DNA of 64,000 nt from Nitrospira sp. (GCA_005116835.1 SWDM01000016.1:124001-188000), one strand, 5' to 3'. Counted from the stretch's first letter, positions 48,749 through 57,713 are shown. Notes: a model not told the origin generated them from the letters alone. Numbers and translations are program-made.

Positions 48749-48847
48749 AGTCACGCCCCGCTCTCTTATAGAGGCTCGGCGTACGCGCCGGTCGTTCCGA
48801 CGCGCACGCCACGTTGACTGAGCGGAAAACACCTGGGTCACTGTCTC

Positions 48848-50371
48848 TTAGCGCTGAACCCGAAAGGGAATCTTGAACCCGGTGATCTTGATGATGTCGT
48901 CCGTTGGATAGTCATCGAACTTCGGCATCGAACTATCCTCACTATGTTGGATTGACAGGTACGCGGTTTTGCCATCAGCCGTGAACTTAAAACCCGTCGG
49001 CTCCGCCGAGGTATCCTTGACCGACAGAATCTTCACGCAGCCGTCTGTCTTGATGTCTCGGTCCGCGCCATCCGGCAGGCAGGCGAAGATGTCGCCGTTC
49101 GGATTGTCCTCGATCACATAGTGATTGCCGGTCTTCGGCTGAAACGCAAAGTTATCCGGCTGATTCATATCCTGATCGCCCTCCACAAACCGGTTTACGA
49201 CGACGGTTCGTTGAGCCGCGTTCGCAGTCAGGGGAGCGGTATCCACGCCGCAGAGGACTTCACCGTAATTGCCCCCGTCGGCCAGTCCGGTATTCGTCCA
49301 GCAAAAGCGAACACCTGGGCCTTCAAACTCAGGATCCAGTTCCAAGTCTTCCGGACGATAGTAGCCGGTTGCGCCGGCCGTATTGGCGTCGGTCCTGGCA
49401 TTCGCGGCGCTCACGTTGATCCAGGCGCCGTTCCCGATTTCACAACCCTGCCCGAACTGCTGTGTGGTGCTCTGGCACGATACCTGTAATGCGTAGACAT
49501 TGCCCGCGGTCAACGGTGACTCAGAGAGTGATCCAATCGGGGTGTTGACCGTCCTAGGAGCTGCCGGCACGAACTTGAACATCGCACCGCCGTCAGCATT
49601 GGCAGGGGTTCCAGGGCGGAGTTCATCTCCAGCGTACACGACGCCTTCCGGAGTAATCCCGATCCCTTCCCACGCCATCTTCGGCAGTGCCGTGCGCTTG
49701 ACGATCGACGTGGAAGGAAGTCCGTTCTCATCGATGATGGTTCCCAGGGTACGGTCTGTAATCGTTTGGTTCGTCACGTTCAGCGGGTTGATGATCTCGT
49801 AGGCTCCACCATCGCTGGCTTCTTCAGTGGCGAGAATGGTCTGCCACGGCGTTCGACGAATACCGTCACACGCGATCGTCCCGCGAAGGATGGTATCTAC
49901 CGAGCCGTCCGATAGCTTGATCCGCTGCACAGCAGGGTTAAATTTCTTGATCAGTCCTCCCGGCAAGAACGTGCCGAGATCCTGCCGTCCGCCCTCGATA
50001 CAGAAGATGAGATGCGTCGGACTCTCATCGGATGGCCAGAAAGCGAACATGTCCGCCGCGTTCCCGGCATTGCGTGTCACGTATTCCGCTTTGAGGCTAT
50101 CCGCCAGGAGGACCTGCTCCTTGGCTTTCTGATCTGGCGTGCGGTAGTTTCCCGTGGTCGGCGTGGCAGATGGCCCCAGCGGGCCGCCGACCCCGAACCA
50201 ATGCATCGAACTGTTGCGGAGTCTCTGCTCGACGCGCGCGCCGAAATCGTGACTGTCTTCGTCGTCCGCCTGCACCGGCAACGCAGGCAACGCCAGCATC
50301 GCCATAGCCAGCGAGACCTTCGCCGCCGAGAGCCCCCATTTCACCATTCGTTTTTTGAATTTTGCCATCAT
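48848..50371 (-). CDS. phoX: PhoX-family alkaline phosphatase (DUF839)
   Basis: About 507 residues from MMAKFKKRMVKW at 50371 (AAGGAG close upstream). A signal peptide ends near LPVQADD; it has Lys-Lys-Arg but no twin-Arg motif, unlike the Tat-exported PhoX known elsewhere. The mature protein has the DUF839 pattern (TPWQTILATEEASDGGAYEI, EDLELDPEF, EDNPNGDIF) of a six-bladed propeller that binds Ca and Fe. It releases phosphate from organic esters outside the cytoplasm. Confidence 0.82.
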   Translation of the reverse strand: MMAKFKKRMVKWGLSAAKVSLAMAMLALPALPVQADDEDSHDFGARVEQRLRNSSMHWFGVGGPLGPSATPTTGNYRTPDQKAKEQVLLADSLKAEYVTRNAGNAADMFAFWPSDESPTHLIFCIEGGRQDLGTFLPGGLIKKFNPAVQRIKLSDGSVDTILRGTIACDGIRRTPWQTILATEEASDGGAYEIINPLNVTNQTITDRTLGTIIDENGLPSTSIVKRTALPKMAWEGIGITPEGVVYAGDELRPGTPANADGGAMFKFVPAAPRTVNTPIGSLSESPLTAGNVYALQVSCQSTTQQFGQGCEIGNGAWINVSAANARTDANTAGATGYYRPEDLELDPEFEGPGVRFCWTNTGLADGGNYGEVLCGVDTAPLTANAAQRTVVVNRFVEGDQDMNQPDNFAFQPKTGNHYVIEDNPNGDIFACLPDGADRDIKTDGCVKILSVKDTSAEPTGFKFTADGKTAYLSIQHSEDSSMPKFDDYPTDDIIKITGFKIPFRVQR

Positions 50372-50649
50372 CGACTCCTTTTCACATTTCCTCACTGTCC
50401 CGGACGAAACCAGCAACAGTGAGCGTGCCGTAATCCGCACCGGCACATGTAATTGATTGACTACTCTTGCCTGATTCCTTACTGCCATAGGCGTTTTCCT
50501 CCTTGCTCCATGCGTGCATGGCTAAGGACTGCGGCTTGCAAACAAAGAAGAAGCGGATGCCGGGTCACGAGACGGTCCGAAGAAGCTGCAGTCTTCTCTT
50601 TTCCGGCTCGTTGTCGGCACTCTCACCCGAAGCACTGTCACAGAAGCCC

Positions 50650-50699
50650 GTTACAAAATGATCTTCCGATCCTCAAAAACTTGTAACAAAGGCGTTAAG
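50650..50699. promoter_or_regulatory. Candidate Pho box between phoX and lipoprotein
   Basis: On the plus strand GTTACA (50650), GTAACA (50683) and GTTAAG (50694) share an 11-bp phase with weaker units between. The minus-strand reading (TTAACG, GTTACA, TTGAGG, AAGATC, GTAACG) is also phased. It could serve either gene; it is nearer to the lipoprotein. Confidence 0.5.
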
Positions 50700-50797
50700 A
50701 GATGAGTGCTCCCGGATCATGAGCAAGTCGAACATACGCTTGAATCGGCTTGATGAGAAAGAGTAGGGTGATTCAGTCGAAGGATGGAGATTCGCCG

Positions 50798-51214
50798 ATG
50801 AAAAACGGACGGACATGCGCTCGACTGTGTTTCCTCCTATATGCTTTTCCGCTGGCGCTGCTCGGTCTTCTTACGGGTTGTGTCTCGGCCCCCGATCCTC
50901 AGGATTGGATTCGTGTCGGTGCGACGACAAAGAACGAGGTGGTCGCACGATACGGGCAGCCGGATATGGTGATCGCTTCCCCTGACGGTGACACCGCCAT
51001 CTACCGCCCGACCGCATCCGGGCCTTCTGCTACGCGAATTGAAATCCCCATCGCCCAGGCCGGCCCATTCGGAGCCGCCACAACAGGCATGCAATCGATC
51101 AATCCTGGGTTAGGCGCCAAAGATCTGAACAGAAAGACGAAGGAACGGTTGCGGAAGGAAATGCGTATCCGCTACGATGATCGAGGCGTTGTACAGGAGC
51201 TGTCTTCTCCTTGA
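50798..51214 (+). CDS. BamE/SmpA-like small lipoprotein
   Basis: 138 residues from the ATG at 50798 (GGAG upstream), lipobox LLTGC near 26. The mature part begins WIRVGATTKNEVVARYGQPD, a turn typical of SmpA/OmlA-like domains, followed by a Gly/Ala-rich linker and a basic strand. It likely sits in the outer membrane; function unknown. Convergent with phoU2. Confidence 0.65.
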   Translation: MKNGRTCARLCFLLYAFPLALLGLLTGCVSAPDPQDWIRVGATTKNEVVARYGQPDMVIASPDGDTAIYRPTASGPSATRIEIPIAQAGPFGAATTGMQSINPGLGAKDLNRKTKERLRKEMRIRYDDRGVVQELSSP

Positions 51215-51257
51215 TCTGCATCATTCACACGGACTTCTACCACCACCTTCTCGGCTT

Positions 51258-51920
51258 TCATTGATCGGCCACCAGATGCCGGATAATCTTGCCCTCCACC
51301 ATGTAGACGACGAGTTCAGCGATGTTCGTCGCATGGTCAGCAATCCGTTCGTAATACTTGCCGATGAACGTAAGGCGTGTTGCCCTCGTAATGGAGGTTG
51401 AATCTTCCATCATAAATGAGAGGAGTTCTCGGAAGAGTTGCTCGGTAAGGTCGTCGACATAGGCATCGTCCCGGCAAACTTTCCGCGCCAATTCGACATC
51501 GCAGTTCACAAAAGCATCCAAGCATTCTTTGACCATCTGAGTCGTCCAGTCCGCCATTCTCGGTATATCGATATAGGGTTTGAGCTGTGGCTCTTCGTTC
51601 AACTCGATCGCGCGTTCAGCGATGTTTTCGGCCATGTCGCTCATCCGTTCAAGCTCCATCGATATCTTCATGGTCGTGGTGATAAATCTGAGATCCCCCG
51701 CCCTCGGATGATGGAGGGCCAACAAGCGGAGGCAGGTCTCGTCGATCTCGACATCCATGACGTTGATCAGCATGTCGTTTTCCACGACGCGAATCGCCAG
51801 GTTCGAATCTCGCTCGGTTAAGGCTTGCAAGACGTCCTGCAATTGAGATTCGACTGAGCCGCCCATCAGCAAGAGCTTATTTTTGAGATCATTCAGCTTG
51901 ATATCGAGATGTCGTTCCAT
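51258..51920 (-). CDS. phoU: PhoU (copy 2)
   Basis: 220 residues from the ATG at 51920 (GGAG upstream). Both PhoU repeats are intact ([29 protein letters not shown]) and long blocks match copy 1 ([12 protein letters not shown]). It stands apart from pst genes and follows a 44-residue membrane protein by 36 bases. It may tune a different partner than the Pst-linked copy. Confidence 0.9.
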   Translation of the reverse strand: MERHLDIKLNDLKNKLLLMGGSVESQLQDVLQALTERDSNLAIRVVENDMLINVMDVEIDETCLRLLALHHPRAGDLRFITTTMKISMELERMSDMAENIAERAIELNEEPQLKPYIDIPRMADWTTQMVKECLDAFVNCDVELARKVCRDDAYVDDLTEQLFRELLSFMMEDSTSITRATRLTFIGKYYERIADHATNIAELVVYMVEGKIIRHLVADQ

Positions 51921-51956
51921 CGCTCTCTCCAAACTTTCAGTCTGAAGCTTACCTGC

Positions 51957-52091
51957 TCAACCCTCTGCCCTTGTCCGCTCTTTCCATCGGCCAGGGTTCA
52001 TGATTGTGCTGAGCCCCAACACCGCGATGATGATCAAGAAGAACATGAAAGACACCATGAGAAAAAACGTGCTGCGTAATCCCGTGATCAT
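51957..52091 (-). CDS. 44-residue single-pass membrane protein
   Basis: MITGLRSTFFLMVSFMFFLI and a further hydrophobic run form one long membrane helix, followed by a short basic tail (MNPGRWKERTRAEG). A strong AGGAGG lies nine bases before the ATG at 52091. It is directly upstream of phoU2 on the same strand, so the two are probably co-expressed. Confidence 0.65.
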   Translation of the reverse strand: MITGLRSTFFLMVSFMFFLIIIAVLGLSTIMNPGRWKERTRAEG

Positions 52092-52239
52092 GATGATCCA
52101 CCTCCTCTTCTTCTTAGGGGAGACCGCGACTCAGACAATCGAATCGGCACTGATCACGACGTCGGCGGACGTCATAACGATTCCAGTCAACGTACCAAGC
52201 CTGATGGGGAAATTGTACCCAGACTCAGGTCACTACGCC

Positions 52240-52267
52240 GTTGCAGTTTGGTTATGAGTCTGTAACA
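52240..52267. promoter_or_regulatory. Candidate Pho box, phoU2 region
   Basis: GTTGCA (52240), GTTATG (52251) and GTAACA (52262) in 11-bp phase, about 150 bases upstream of the small membrane gene. Orientation is ambiguous and the match is weaker than others. The rest of 52092-52475 shows nothing. Confidence 0.4.
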
Positions 52268-52475
52268 TTTCGATCTTGGCAGGTGTCGGCTATTCAACCG
52301 CCTACGAAAGCCTGGCCACATTGCGCTTCGGCAACGGCCCAAGGAGGTACGGTAGAATCGCCCAGACTGTGGCTAGAGCATCCTCAACGATTGCACGCCT
52401 TTTTGCCAAGCGCCTGATACTGCTCACAGTCGCTTCCGTAATGACCCAGTACTCCACAGCACACGTTCTTTCAAT

Positions 52476-52514
52476 GTAACTCCATCTTAACCTTTCTTTG
52501 ATCTTCCTCTAATC
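52476..52514 (+). promoter_or_regulatory. Candidate Pho box, choice-of-anchor I gene
   Basis: GTAACT (52476), TTAACC (52487), TTGATC (52498) and CTAATC (52509) in 11-bp phase, with a CATAGT -10-like box shortly after. Confidence 0.7.
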
Positions 52515-52576
52515 GGCCTCCGTCATAGTGTGGACCCGCGTAAATGGATACGTTGATCCAACCAGGAGGGAGCCAC

Positions 52577-54181
52577 ATGAAGGTCGAACAGGTAATCGTC
52601 GGAATAGGTTTGCTCAGTCTGATGGGACTGCCGATGTCCGCGGAGGCGTCGGACTCGAAGTCCATTACACTGAAACAGATCGGTCGCTATAGCGCCGGTA
52701 TCGGGACCACGACCAGGGCAGAAATCTCCGCCTTCGATCCGACGTCCAAGCGATTGTTCAGCATCAATCTTGAGTTGAAGCAACTTGATATCGTGGACAT
52801 CGGCGCTCCAGAGTCGCCTGTTTTGGCCCAGACTGTTTCGCTCGGTGGTAACCCCAACAGCGTGGCCGTTCACGACGGCATTGTTGCCGTGGCCATCGAA
52901 GGCACGACGAAGACCGACCCTGGGACAGTGAAGTTCTTCAACACCAGCGGTGCGTTGCTCAACACCCTCACCGTCGGAGCCCTGCCAGACATGCTGGTCT
53001 TCTCGCCGAACGGCAAGTGGCTGCTCGTGGCGAACGAAGGTGAACCCAGCAGCTATAACAACAACCCTGTGCCATCCGTGGACCCTGAAGGATCGGTCAG
53101 CATCATCGACATGACGCCAGGCGTGAACAGCCTCACGCAACTCAATGTCAGAACGGCGACATTCAGCCTCGCCATTCCGCAGGACAACCAATCCAGCATC
53201 CGCATTTACGGTCCCAACGCGACGTTTGCCCAAGACATTGAACCGGAATACATCACCGTGTCCCATGATTCCAAGACCGCCTGGGTCACGCTACAAGAAA
53301 ACAACGCGATCGGCATCCTGGATATTTCAACGGCCACCTTTACCAAGATCGTTGGGCTCGGCTTTAAAGACCACTCCCTCTCCGGAAACAAATTGGATGC
53401 TAGCGACCGGGACGTGCCAGGATCGAGCAACAACGGCATCATCAACATCCGCAACTGGCCGGTGCTCGGGATGTACGAGCCAGATGCGATTGCCTCCTAT
53501 CGCGTAGAGGGGGAGACCTATCTCCTCACGGCCAATGAAGGCGACACGCGCGACTATCCCCCTGGCTTCAGCGAAGAAGCGCGCGTCGGGACACTCACCC
53601 TGGATGTCGCGGCCTTTACCGCCCAGGGGTATCCCGACGTGACCACTGGAGCAAATGGTCTTCGCAACAACGACAACCTCGGACGGCTGACAGTGACGAA
53701 TGTGAACGGCGCCAAGGAACTCGATACCGACACGGAGTTTGAACGCCTCTACGTACCAGGAGGGCGATCCTTCTCCATTCGTCGCGTTGACGGGACACTG
53801 GTCTACGACAGTGGCGACGATATCGAACAACATACGGCGACACTGGTCCCCACACTCTTTAATTCGCAAGGAACCGCCGATACCTTCGACACCAGAAGCG
53901 ACAATAAAGGCCCAGAACCGGAAGGTCTCGCGATCGGCAAAGTCTCCGGCAGAACCTACGCCTTCATCGGCCTCGAGCGAACCGGCGGCGTGATCGTCTA
54001 CGACATCACCGACCCAACCGAACCGATATTTGCCACCTATATCAATACCGCCCCGACCGACCTTTCCCCGGAGGGACTCTTCTTCATCAAGGAAGAAGAC
54101 AGCCCAAACGGCAAACCTCTCTTGGTGGTGTCACACGAAGTCAGCAACACCGTCACCATCTTCGAGATCGTCAAGGATTGA
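52577..54181 (+). CDS. Choice-of-anchor I family exported protein
   Basis: 534 residues from MKVEQVIVGIG at 52577 (AGGAGGG upstream), signal peptide ending near MSAEAS. The mature chain is a beta-propeller-like protein (FDPTSKRLFSIN, NPNSVAVHDGIVAVAIEG, PDMLVFSPNGKWLLVANEGEP, NEGDTRDYPPGFSEEAR, GPEPEGLAIG) characteristic of this family, some members of which have phosphatase or 5'-nucleotidase partners. A Pho box precedes it, so a role in extracellular phosphate scavenging is likely, but catalysis is unproven. Confidence 0.8.
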   Translation: MKVEQVIVGIGLLSLMGLPMSAEASDSKSITLKQIGRYSAGIGTTTRAEISAFDPTSKRLFSINLELKQLDIVDIGAPESPVLAQTVSLGGNPNSVAVHDGIVAVAIEGTTKTDPGTVKFFNTSGALLNTLTVGALPDMLVFSPNGKWLLVANEGEPSSYNNNPVPSVDPEGSVSIIDMTPGVNSLTQLNVRTATFSLAIPQDNQSSIRIYGPNATFAQDIEPEYITVSHDSKTAWVTLQENNAIGILDISTATFTKIVGLGFKDHSLSGNKLDASDRDVPGSSNNGIINIRNWPVLGMYEPDAIASYRVEGETYLLTANEGDTRDYPPGFSEEARVGTLTLDVAAFTAQGYPDVTTGANGLRNNDNLGRLTVTNVNGAKELDTDTEFERLYVPGGRSFSIRRVDGTLVYDSGDDIEQHTATLVPTLFNSQGTADTFDTRSDNKGPEPEGLAIGKVSGRTYAFIGLERTGGVIVYDITDPTEPIFATYINTAPTDLSPEGLFFIKEEDSPNGKPLLVVSHEVSNTVTIFEIVKD

Positions 54182-54215
54182 AAGTGAAGCACGCAAGACG
54201 GTAGAGAGAAAAGAG

Positions 54216-54275
54216 AAACAGGTCGGGAGCCTCCATCGCCTCCAGGCGCTCTGGAATTGACTCCCGACCCGTTTG
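54216..54275 (+). terminator. Long stem-loop after the choice-of-anchor I gene
   Basis: GGTCGGGAG (54221) pairs with CTCCCGACC (54261), enclosing a smaller hairpin. It lies 40 bases after the stop, but no T-run follows. Confidence 0.5.
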
Positions 54276-54372
54276 CTTCCACTCACAGTCAGAGTCGTAG
54301 GCTATAAGCTGCGGAGGGCTCCAGAGTGCCAGTGAAGGTCGCTTCTCACGGACATCGCTAATGATGACTTGG

Positions 54373-54648
54373 CTAAGGATGGGTCAGATCGCGCTGCTCG
54401 TGTCGAGGGGGTCTGTGGTGGTACGGACTCAGCAGGTCTTTCACCTGCTTGATGGCCAGGACTTGAATAAAGTCTTTGATGCGTGCTTCTTGCTCAAGCT
54501 GGTTCGTTGTAGTGCTCAGAAGATTTCCGACTTCGGATATCGGACAAGAGAACTCTTCAGCGAGATGCTTCACGATATCGTGCCACATCGCTTGCTGGCG
54601 CTCGAACGCCGCTCTCTTTTCCATCTCATTTGCAATTGGTACATCCAC
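54373..54648 (-). CDS. DUF3562-like small protein
   Basis: 91 residues, helical, with HLAEEFSCPISEVGNLLSTTTNQLEQEARIKDF-type order (key residues EARIKDF near 55) typical of DUF3562. The function of the family is unknown. From 54649 to 55011 I see no gene; the stretch near 54700-54860 is AT-rich relative to its surroundings. Confidence 0.6.
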   Translation of the reverse strand: MDVPIANEMEKRAAFERQQAMWHDIVKHLAEEFSCPISEVGNLLSTTTNQLEQEARIKDFIQVLAIKQVKDLLSPYHHRPPRHEQRDLTHP

Positions 54649-55011
54649 AGGAATACCAATATCCTACTGAAAAGATCAAATCCTCTACTCCGTCTATTGC
54701 CATATCCAACCGAAGCCTAACTAACGCAGCAATAAAAAAACAACAGGAAAGGCGATAATGGGTCAATTTAGCATCGCACCATAGCATTCTTGCCAATCAA
54801 AAAAAGGTCAATAGTGAACACTTTTCGATAGAACTTGTGCGCCATAAAATTACTGGTGGAATGTACATGCGGCGGGATAGCTGCAATCAAACTGACCCAC
54901 TACTGGAAAGCGGAAAGCCAACGCAATGAGATGTCGCCAGTAGCATCTGGCTCTGTAATTCATGGAGTTCCCAGGCACATAATGTCACCTTATGCCGTCT
55001 CTTTTCTCTTA

Positions 55012-55433
55012 TCAGAGATGCTTAGACTTCGATTTCCCCGCATCGAACACTTTCTTTACGGCTGCCCGCAAGGTGACCTGATTGATCGGTTTTGACAGGA
55101 TGTCGGACACGCCTTGCTAGGAGCCTGTCCGACATTGACCGTTCTACTACGGCGAATGATCCGCACCCACCTGCATCGTTCTCGGCCAGAAAAAATCCTC
55201 AATGTATTCCAGCGAATACACCTCCGGTTTTTTCCAGCCTGCGGCCTTGCATCTGGCTGCGCCTCTTTCGCCTCGTCACGAAGGCAACGTCGGACAGGCT
55301 CCTAACGGAGAACCCTTGCTCTCTCGGTCGTCACTTCGCCGCTCAACACGATGACGGAGGCATGGGGAAACTGGGATCGGAAATAGGGAATCGCCTCCAT
55401 CCCACACCGCTCCTATGACACCATGTCTGTGAC
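55012..55433 (-). pseudogene. Response-regulator remnant split by an inverted-repeat element
   Basis: Minus-strand reading from 55433 gives VTDMVS, a stop codon, then ERCGMEAIPYFRSQFPHAS and VIVLSGEVTTERARVLR up to 55305. After the element the frame resumes at 55116 as QGVSDILSKPINQ and VTLRAAVKKVFDAGKS, ending at 55012. These are the phospho-acceptor strand, the Ser strand and the Lys-Pro loop of a receiver domain. The first half of the domain is missing, one stop lies inside, and a 187-bp element interrupts the rest, so the gene is dead. Confidence 0.75.
55118..55304. mobile_element. 187-bp MITE-like element
   Basis: Perfect 16-bp terminal inverted repeats (TAGGAGCCTGTCCGAC and GTCGGACAGGCTCCTA) bound a non-coding interior. 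It interrupts a receiver-domain reading frame. If TA was the target, the frame on both sides joins correctly with one copy of TA. No transposase is inside, so it would move only in trans. Confidence 0.75.
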
Positions 55434-55445
55434 TTCTAACTTGTG

Positions 55446-56222
55446 CTAAGCAGGGCGCCGCCTCACCAGGCCAAGCGCCGCGAGGCTGGTGGCGAACAAC
55501 AGAAATGCGGCTGGTACGGGAACTGGGGCGGCAACGGTCACGCCAGGTGAACTGGCAATCTCGCCGGCACTGGAAATGGTGATCTGTCCTGAGGTAGCCC
55601 CGCTCGGATTACTCCCACTGTTCAGCGTGATGATTCCTGAGCCTAGGCTCAGGCTTCTGCTTGAGATTCCCGTTCCTGTCGTGAGGGTCAGTCCGCCCCT
55701 GCCCGACAGACTGAGGTCTGTAATCCCGATGTCACCTGAAAGATTGATGGGCTCGACCGCCCTGATCCCAAGAGGCCGGATTCCTGAATCAATGGTTCCC
55801 CCGAGATTAATCTGATTCGCGGTAAGAGACACAGCTCCCCCTCCACCCAACACATTCAACTGTGTGAGTGCCATGGAACCCACGGCCACCATCTCCAAGC
55901 CGCCACTGCCACGCAGATCGATCGTTCCGGTGAACGCGATGTTGCCCTTCGACAACAAGCCCAACGTGCGAGTCCCAAAGATCGAGAGGTTCGTGCCGTT
56001 TATGTCATCGAACGTAAAGATGCCGGCATCAGAGACCGGATCGAGCACACCGCTGTAGGAAGCTCCCCCGGTAAGCGCAAGCGTGTCGGTATTGATACTG
56101 ATGGATTCTGAGGTGTTCAAGGCTCCAAGCGACGTGAAGGCCCAAGGATCTAGCACAGCGGCTTGGCTTGGAAGGGCCCAGAGAGAGAACAGAACGGTCC
56201 AGACACGTATCATCCACCGCAT
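55446..56222 (-). CDS. PEP-CTERM-like exported protein
   Basis: 258 residues from MRWMIRVWTV at 56222, signal peptide ending near PSQAA. A repetitive beta-solenoid-like body (ISINTDTLALTGGASY, ITLNSGSNPSGATSGQ) ends in VPVPAAFLLFATSLAALGLVRRR: Pro-containing motif, membrane helix and Arg cluster, as in PEP-CTERM sorting signals cut by exosortase. Probably exported to the cell surface or matrix. Confidence 0.75.
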   Translation of the reverse strand: MRWMIRVWTVLFSLWALPSQAAVLDPWAFTSLGALNTSESISINTDTLALTGGASYSGVLDPVSDAGIFTFDDINGTNLSIFGTRTLGLLSKGNIAFTGTIDLRGSGGLEMVAVGSMALTQLNVLGGGGAVSLTANQINLGGTIDSGIRPLGIRAVEPINLSGDIGITDLSLSGRGGLTLTTGTGISSRSLSLGSGIITLNSGSNPSGATSGQITISSAGEIASSPGVTVAAPVPVPAAFLLFATSLAALGLVRRRPA

Positions 56223-56417
56223 AGACACCATCCTTCCTACAATTATGCGCCTCGTTGTTCGATAAGCGACGGCTGCTCAGACTCAGTCCTGCTCAGGAAC
56301 CTGTATTTTGCGAGGTGGGAAATATACTGATGAGGGCAAGAGAGTGCCAGTTAAGATTGTGTTAACGGAGGAGCAGCGGGACAGGCACCGCCGCAGACGG
56401 AGGAGCCAGTCTGCGAA

Positions 56418-56456
56418 TTTACGCAAGAGTAACAAGCCTTTAACCACAACGCAATG
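56418..56456 (+). promoter_or_regulatory. Candidate Pho box, CBS gene
   Basis: TTTACG (56418), GTAACA (56429), TTAACC (56440) and GCAATG (56451) in 11-bp phase, 55 bases before the start at 56512. Confidence 0.65.
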
Positions 56457-56511
56457 CCAGGCTGGTAGGATTAGGCCAACACATATAATCAATAATAAAG
56501 GAGGAGAACAG

Positions 56512-56895
56512 ATGATTACAGTCAGTCAACTCATGAAACGGGATCTCGTGTCGGTAGACTCAGGCACATCAGTCGTCGAGGCCGCCAAGTTAATGAGAGC
56601 CTGCAATGTAGGAAGCGTGTTAGTATTCCACGATCACCAGATCATCGGCATCCTCACGGAATCGGACGTGGTGAAAAAATTCGTGGGAGCGGACAAGGCT
56701 CCCTACTACGTCCCGGTCGAAGACATCATGAGCAGTCCAATCATCGGCATCGAAGAGCGCCGTCCCCTCACCGAAGCGGCAAACCTTATGGAGAAGCACC
56801 AAACACACCACCTGGGTGTCACCAAAGGCGGGGCGGTTGTCGGCATCCTCTCCGTCCGCGACCTGCTCCATCCAGTCTCGACCGACGAATTCTAG
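56512..56895 (+). CDS. CBS-pair protein
   Basis: 127 residues from the ATG at 56512, set by AAAGGAGGAG; an in-frame upstream start is unlikely because the Pho box lies there. Two CBS motifs (SVDSGTSVVEAAKLMRACNVG, then IIGIEERRPLTEAANLMEKHQ) form one Bateman module that usually binds adenosyl ligands. Stand-alone CBS pairs act as sensors of AMP/ATP or related nucleotides. The Pho box links it to phosphate status, as adenylate levels would. Confidence 0.82.
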   Translation: MITVSQLMKRDLVSVDSGTSVVEAAKLMRACNVGSVLVFHDHQIIGILTESDVVKKFVGADKAPYYVPVEDIMSSPIIGIEERRPLTEAANLMEKHQTHHLGVTKGGAVVGILSVRDLLHPVSTDEF

Positions 56896-56910
56896 CCCCC
56901 CCGAGGAACG

Positions 56911-57007
56911 TTTGTTTGGTTTGTCTGGTCTGTTTGGTTTGTTTGGTTGGTTGGTGGAAACTAACCAAATGAACCAAATCCACCAAACAAACCAGATGAA
57001 CCAGATT
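56911..57007. repeat. Family A intergenic palindrome (copy 5)
   Basis: TTTGTTTGGTTTGTCTGG units on the left face ACCAAATGAACCAAATCC and CAAACAAACCAG units on the right. It lies between the convergent CBS and regulator genes and touches the last codon of the latter. Confidence 0.7.
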
Positions 57008-57713
57008 AGGCTCGCAGCTTGTATCCCACACCCCTGACGGTCAGGATAAATGTCGGGCTGGCCGGATTCTGTTCGATTTTCTGCCGCAGCGAATGAATAT
57101 GCACGTCGAGCGCATGCTCTTCGAGCGCATACCCTTCTCCCCAGACTCGATTGAGCATTTCCTGGCGAGAGAATACTCGGCGTGGCGATTCGAGGAACTG
57201 CTTGAGAATTTGGAATTCCTTCGGGGTCAGATCGACGGCATGACCGCTGACGAGGACTTCATGACGATCAAGGTCCATCCGCAGATTCCCCGCGCTATAC
57301 TGGGTGTTCGTCGCCACGCCGGAATCTTGCCGTCGCAGGATTGCGCGCACTCGCGCGACCAGCTCTCGAACACTCTGACTGCAGACGACCAAATCTACAT
57401 CTTGATCGTACTCTTGAAGGCACTCGTCCTCCTGGCAGGAACTCGCACCTTCCTCCACCGCAACGATTGGAACGTTTGTCAGCGTACTCATCCGACGAAA
57501 GTTGCCGATGGAACTGGACTGACGATCGAGAATGATCAAGGATGGGACGTGCCTTTTCGCTTCAGTGAGGGCGACGGATTCCGTGGACACCATCATGCCG
57601 CGATACCCGCTCGATTCTAATCCCCTCTTCACTGACTGTGCGAACGACTCGGATCTCAGAAAGATGAGGACCGAGTCGCGTTCGACCGCTATGGATGGCT
57701 TTTGGATCAACAT
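57006..57713 (-). CDS. OmpR-family regulator with atypical receiver
   Basis: 235 residues. The C-terminal winged helix is canonical PhoB/OmpR (LTPKEFQILKQFLESPRRV, ALDVHIHSLRQKIE). The receiver has the Asp in IILDRQ but no acidic pair (FLRS where DD is expected) and no Lys at the end of the domain (VVCSQS). Such receivers usually work without phosphorylation. A Pho box precedes the gene, divergent to pstS2. Confidence 0.78.
   Translation of the reverse strand: MLIQKPSIAVERDSVLIFLRSESFAQSVKRGLESSGYRGMMVSTESVALTEAKRHVPSLIILDRQSSSIGNFRRMSTLTNVPIVAVEEGASSCQEDECLQEYDQDVDLVVCSQSVRELVARVRAILRRQDSGVATNTQYSAGNLRMDLDRHEVLVSGHAVDLTPKEFQILKQFLESPRRVFSRQEMLNRVWGEGYALEEHALDVHIHSLRQKIEQNPASPTFILTVRGVGYKLRA

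Noticed and set aside
52000-52257. 85-residue plus-strand reading frame
   Set aside because: It lies opposite the 44-residue membrane gene, which has a much stronger ribosome site and a convincing helix.
54835-55095. 86-residue plus-strand frame
   Set aside because: Its second half is antisense to the receiver remnant, whose homology explains the open frame.
56308-56511. N-terminal extension of the CBS protein by 68 residues
   Set aside because: The extension covers the Pho box and is highly basic; the ATG at 56512 has an excellent ribosome site.
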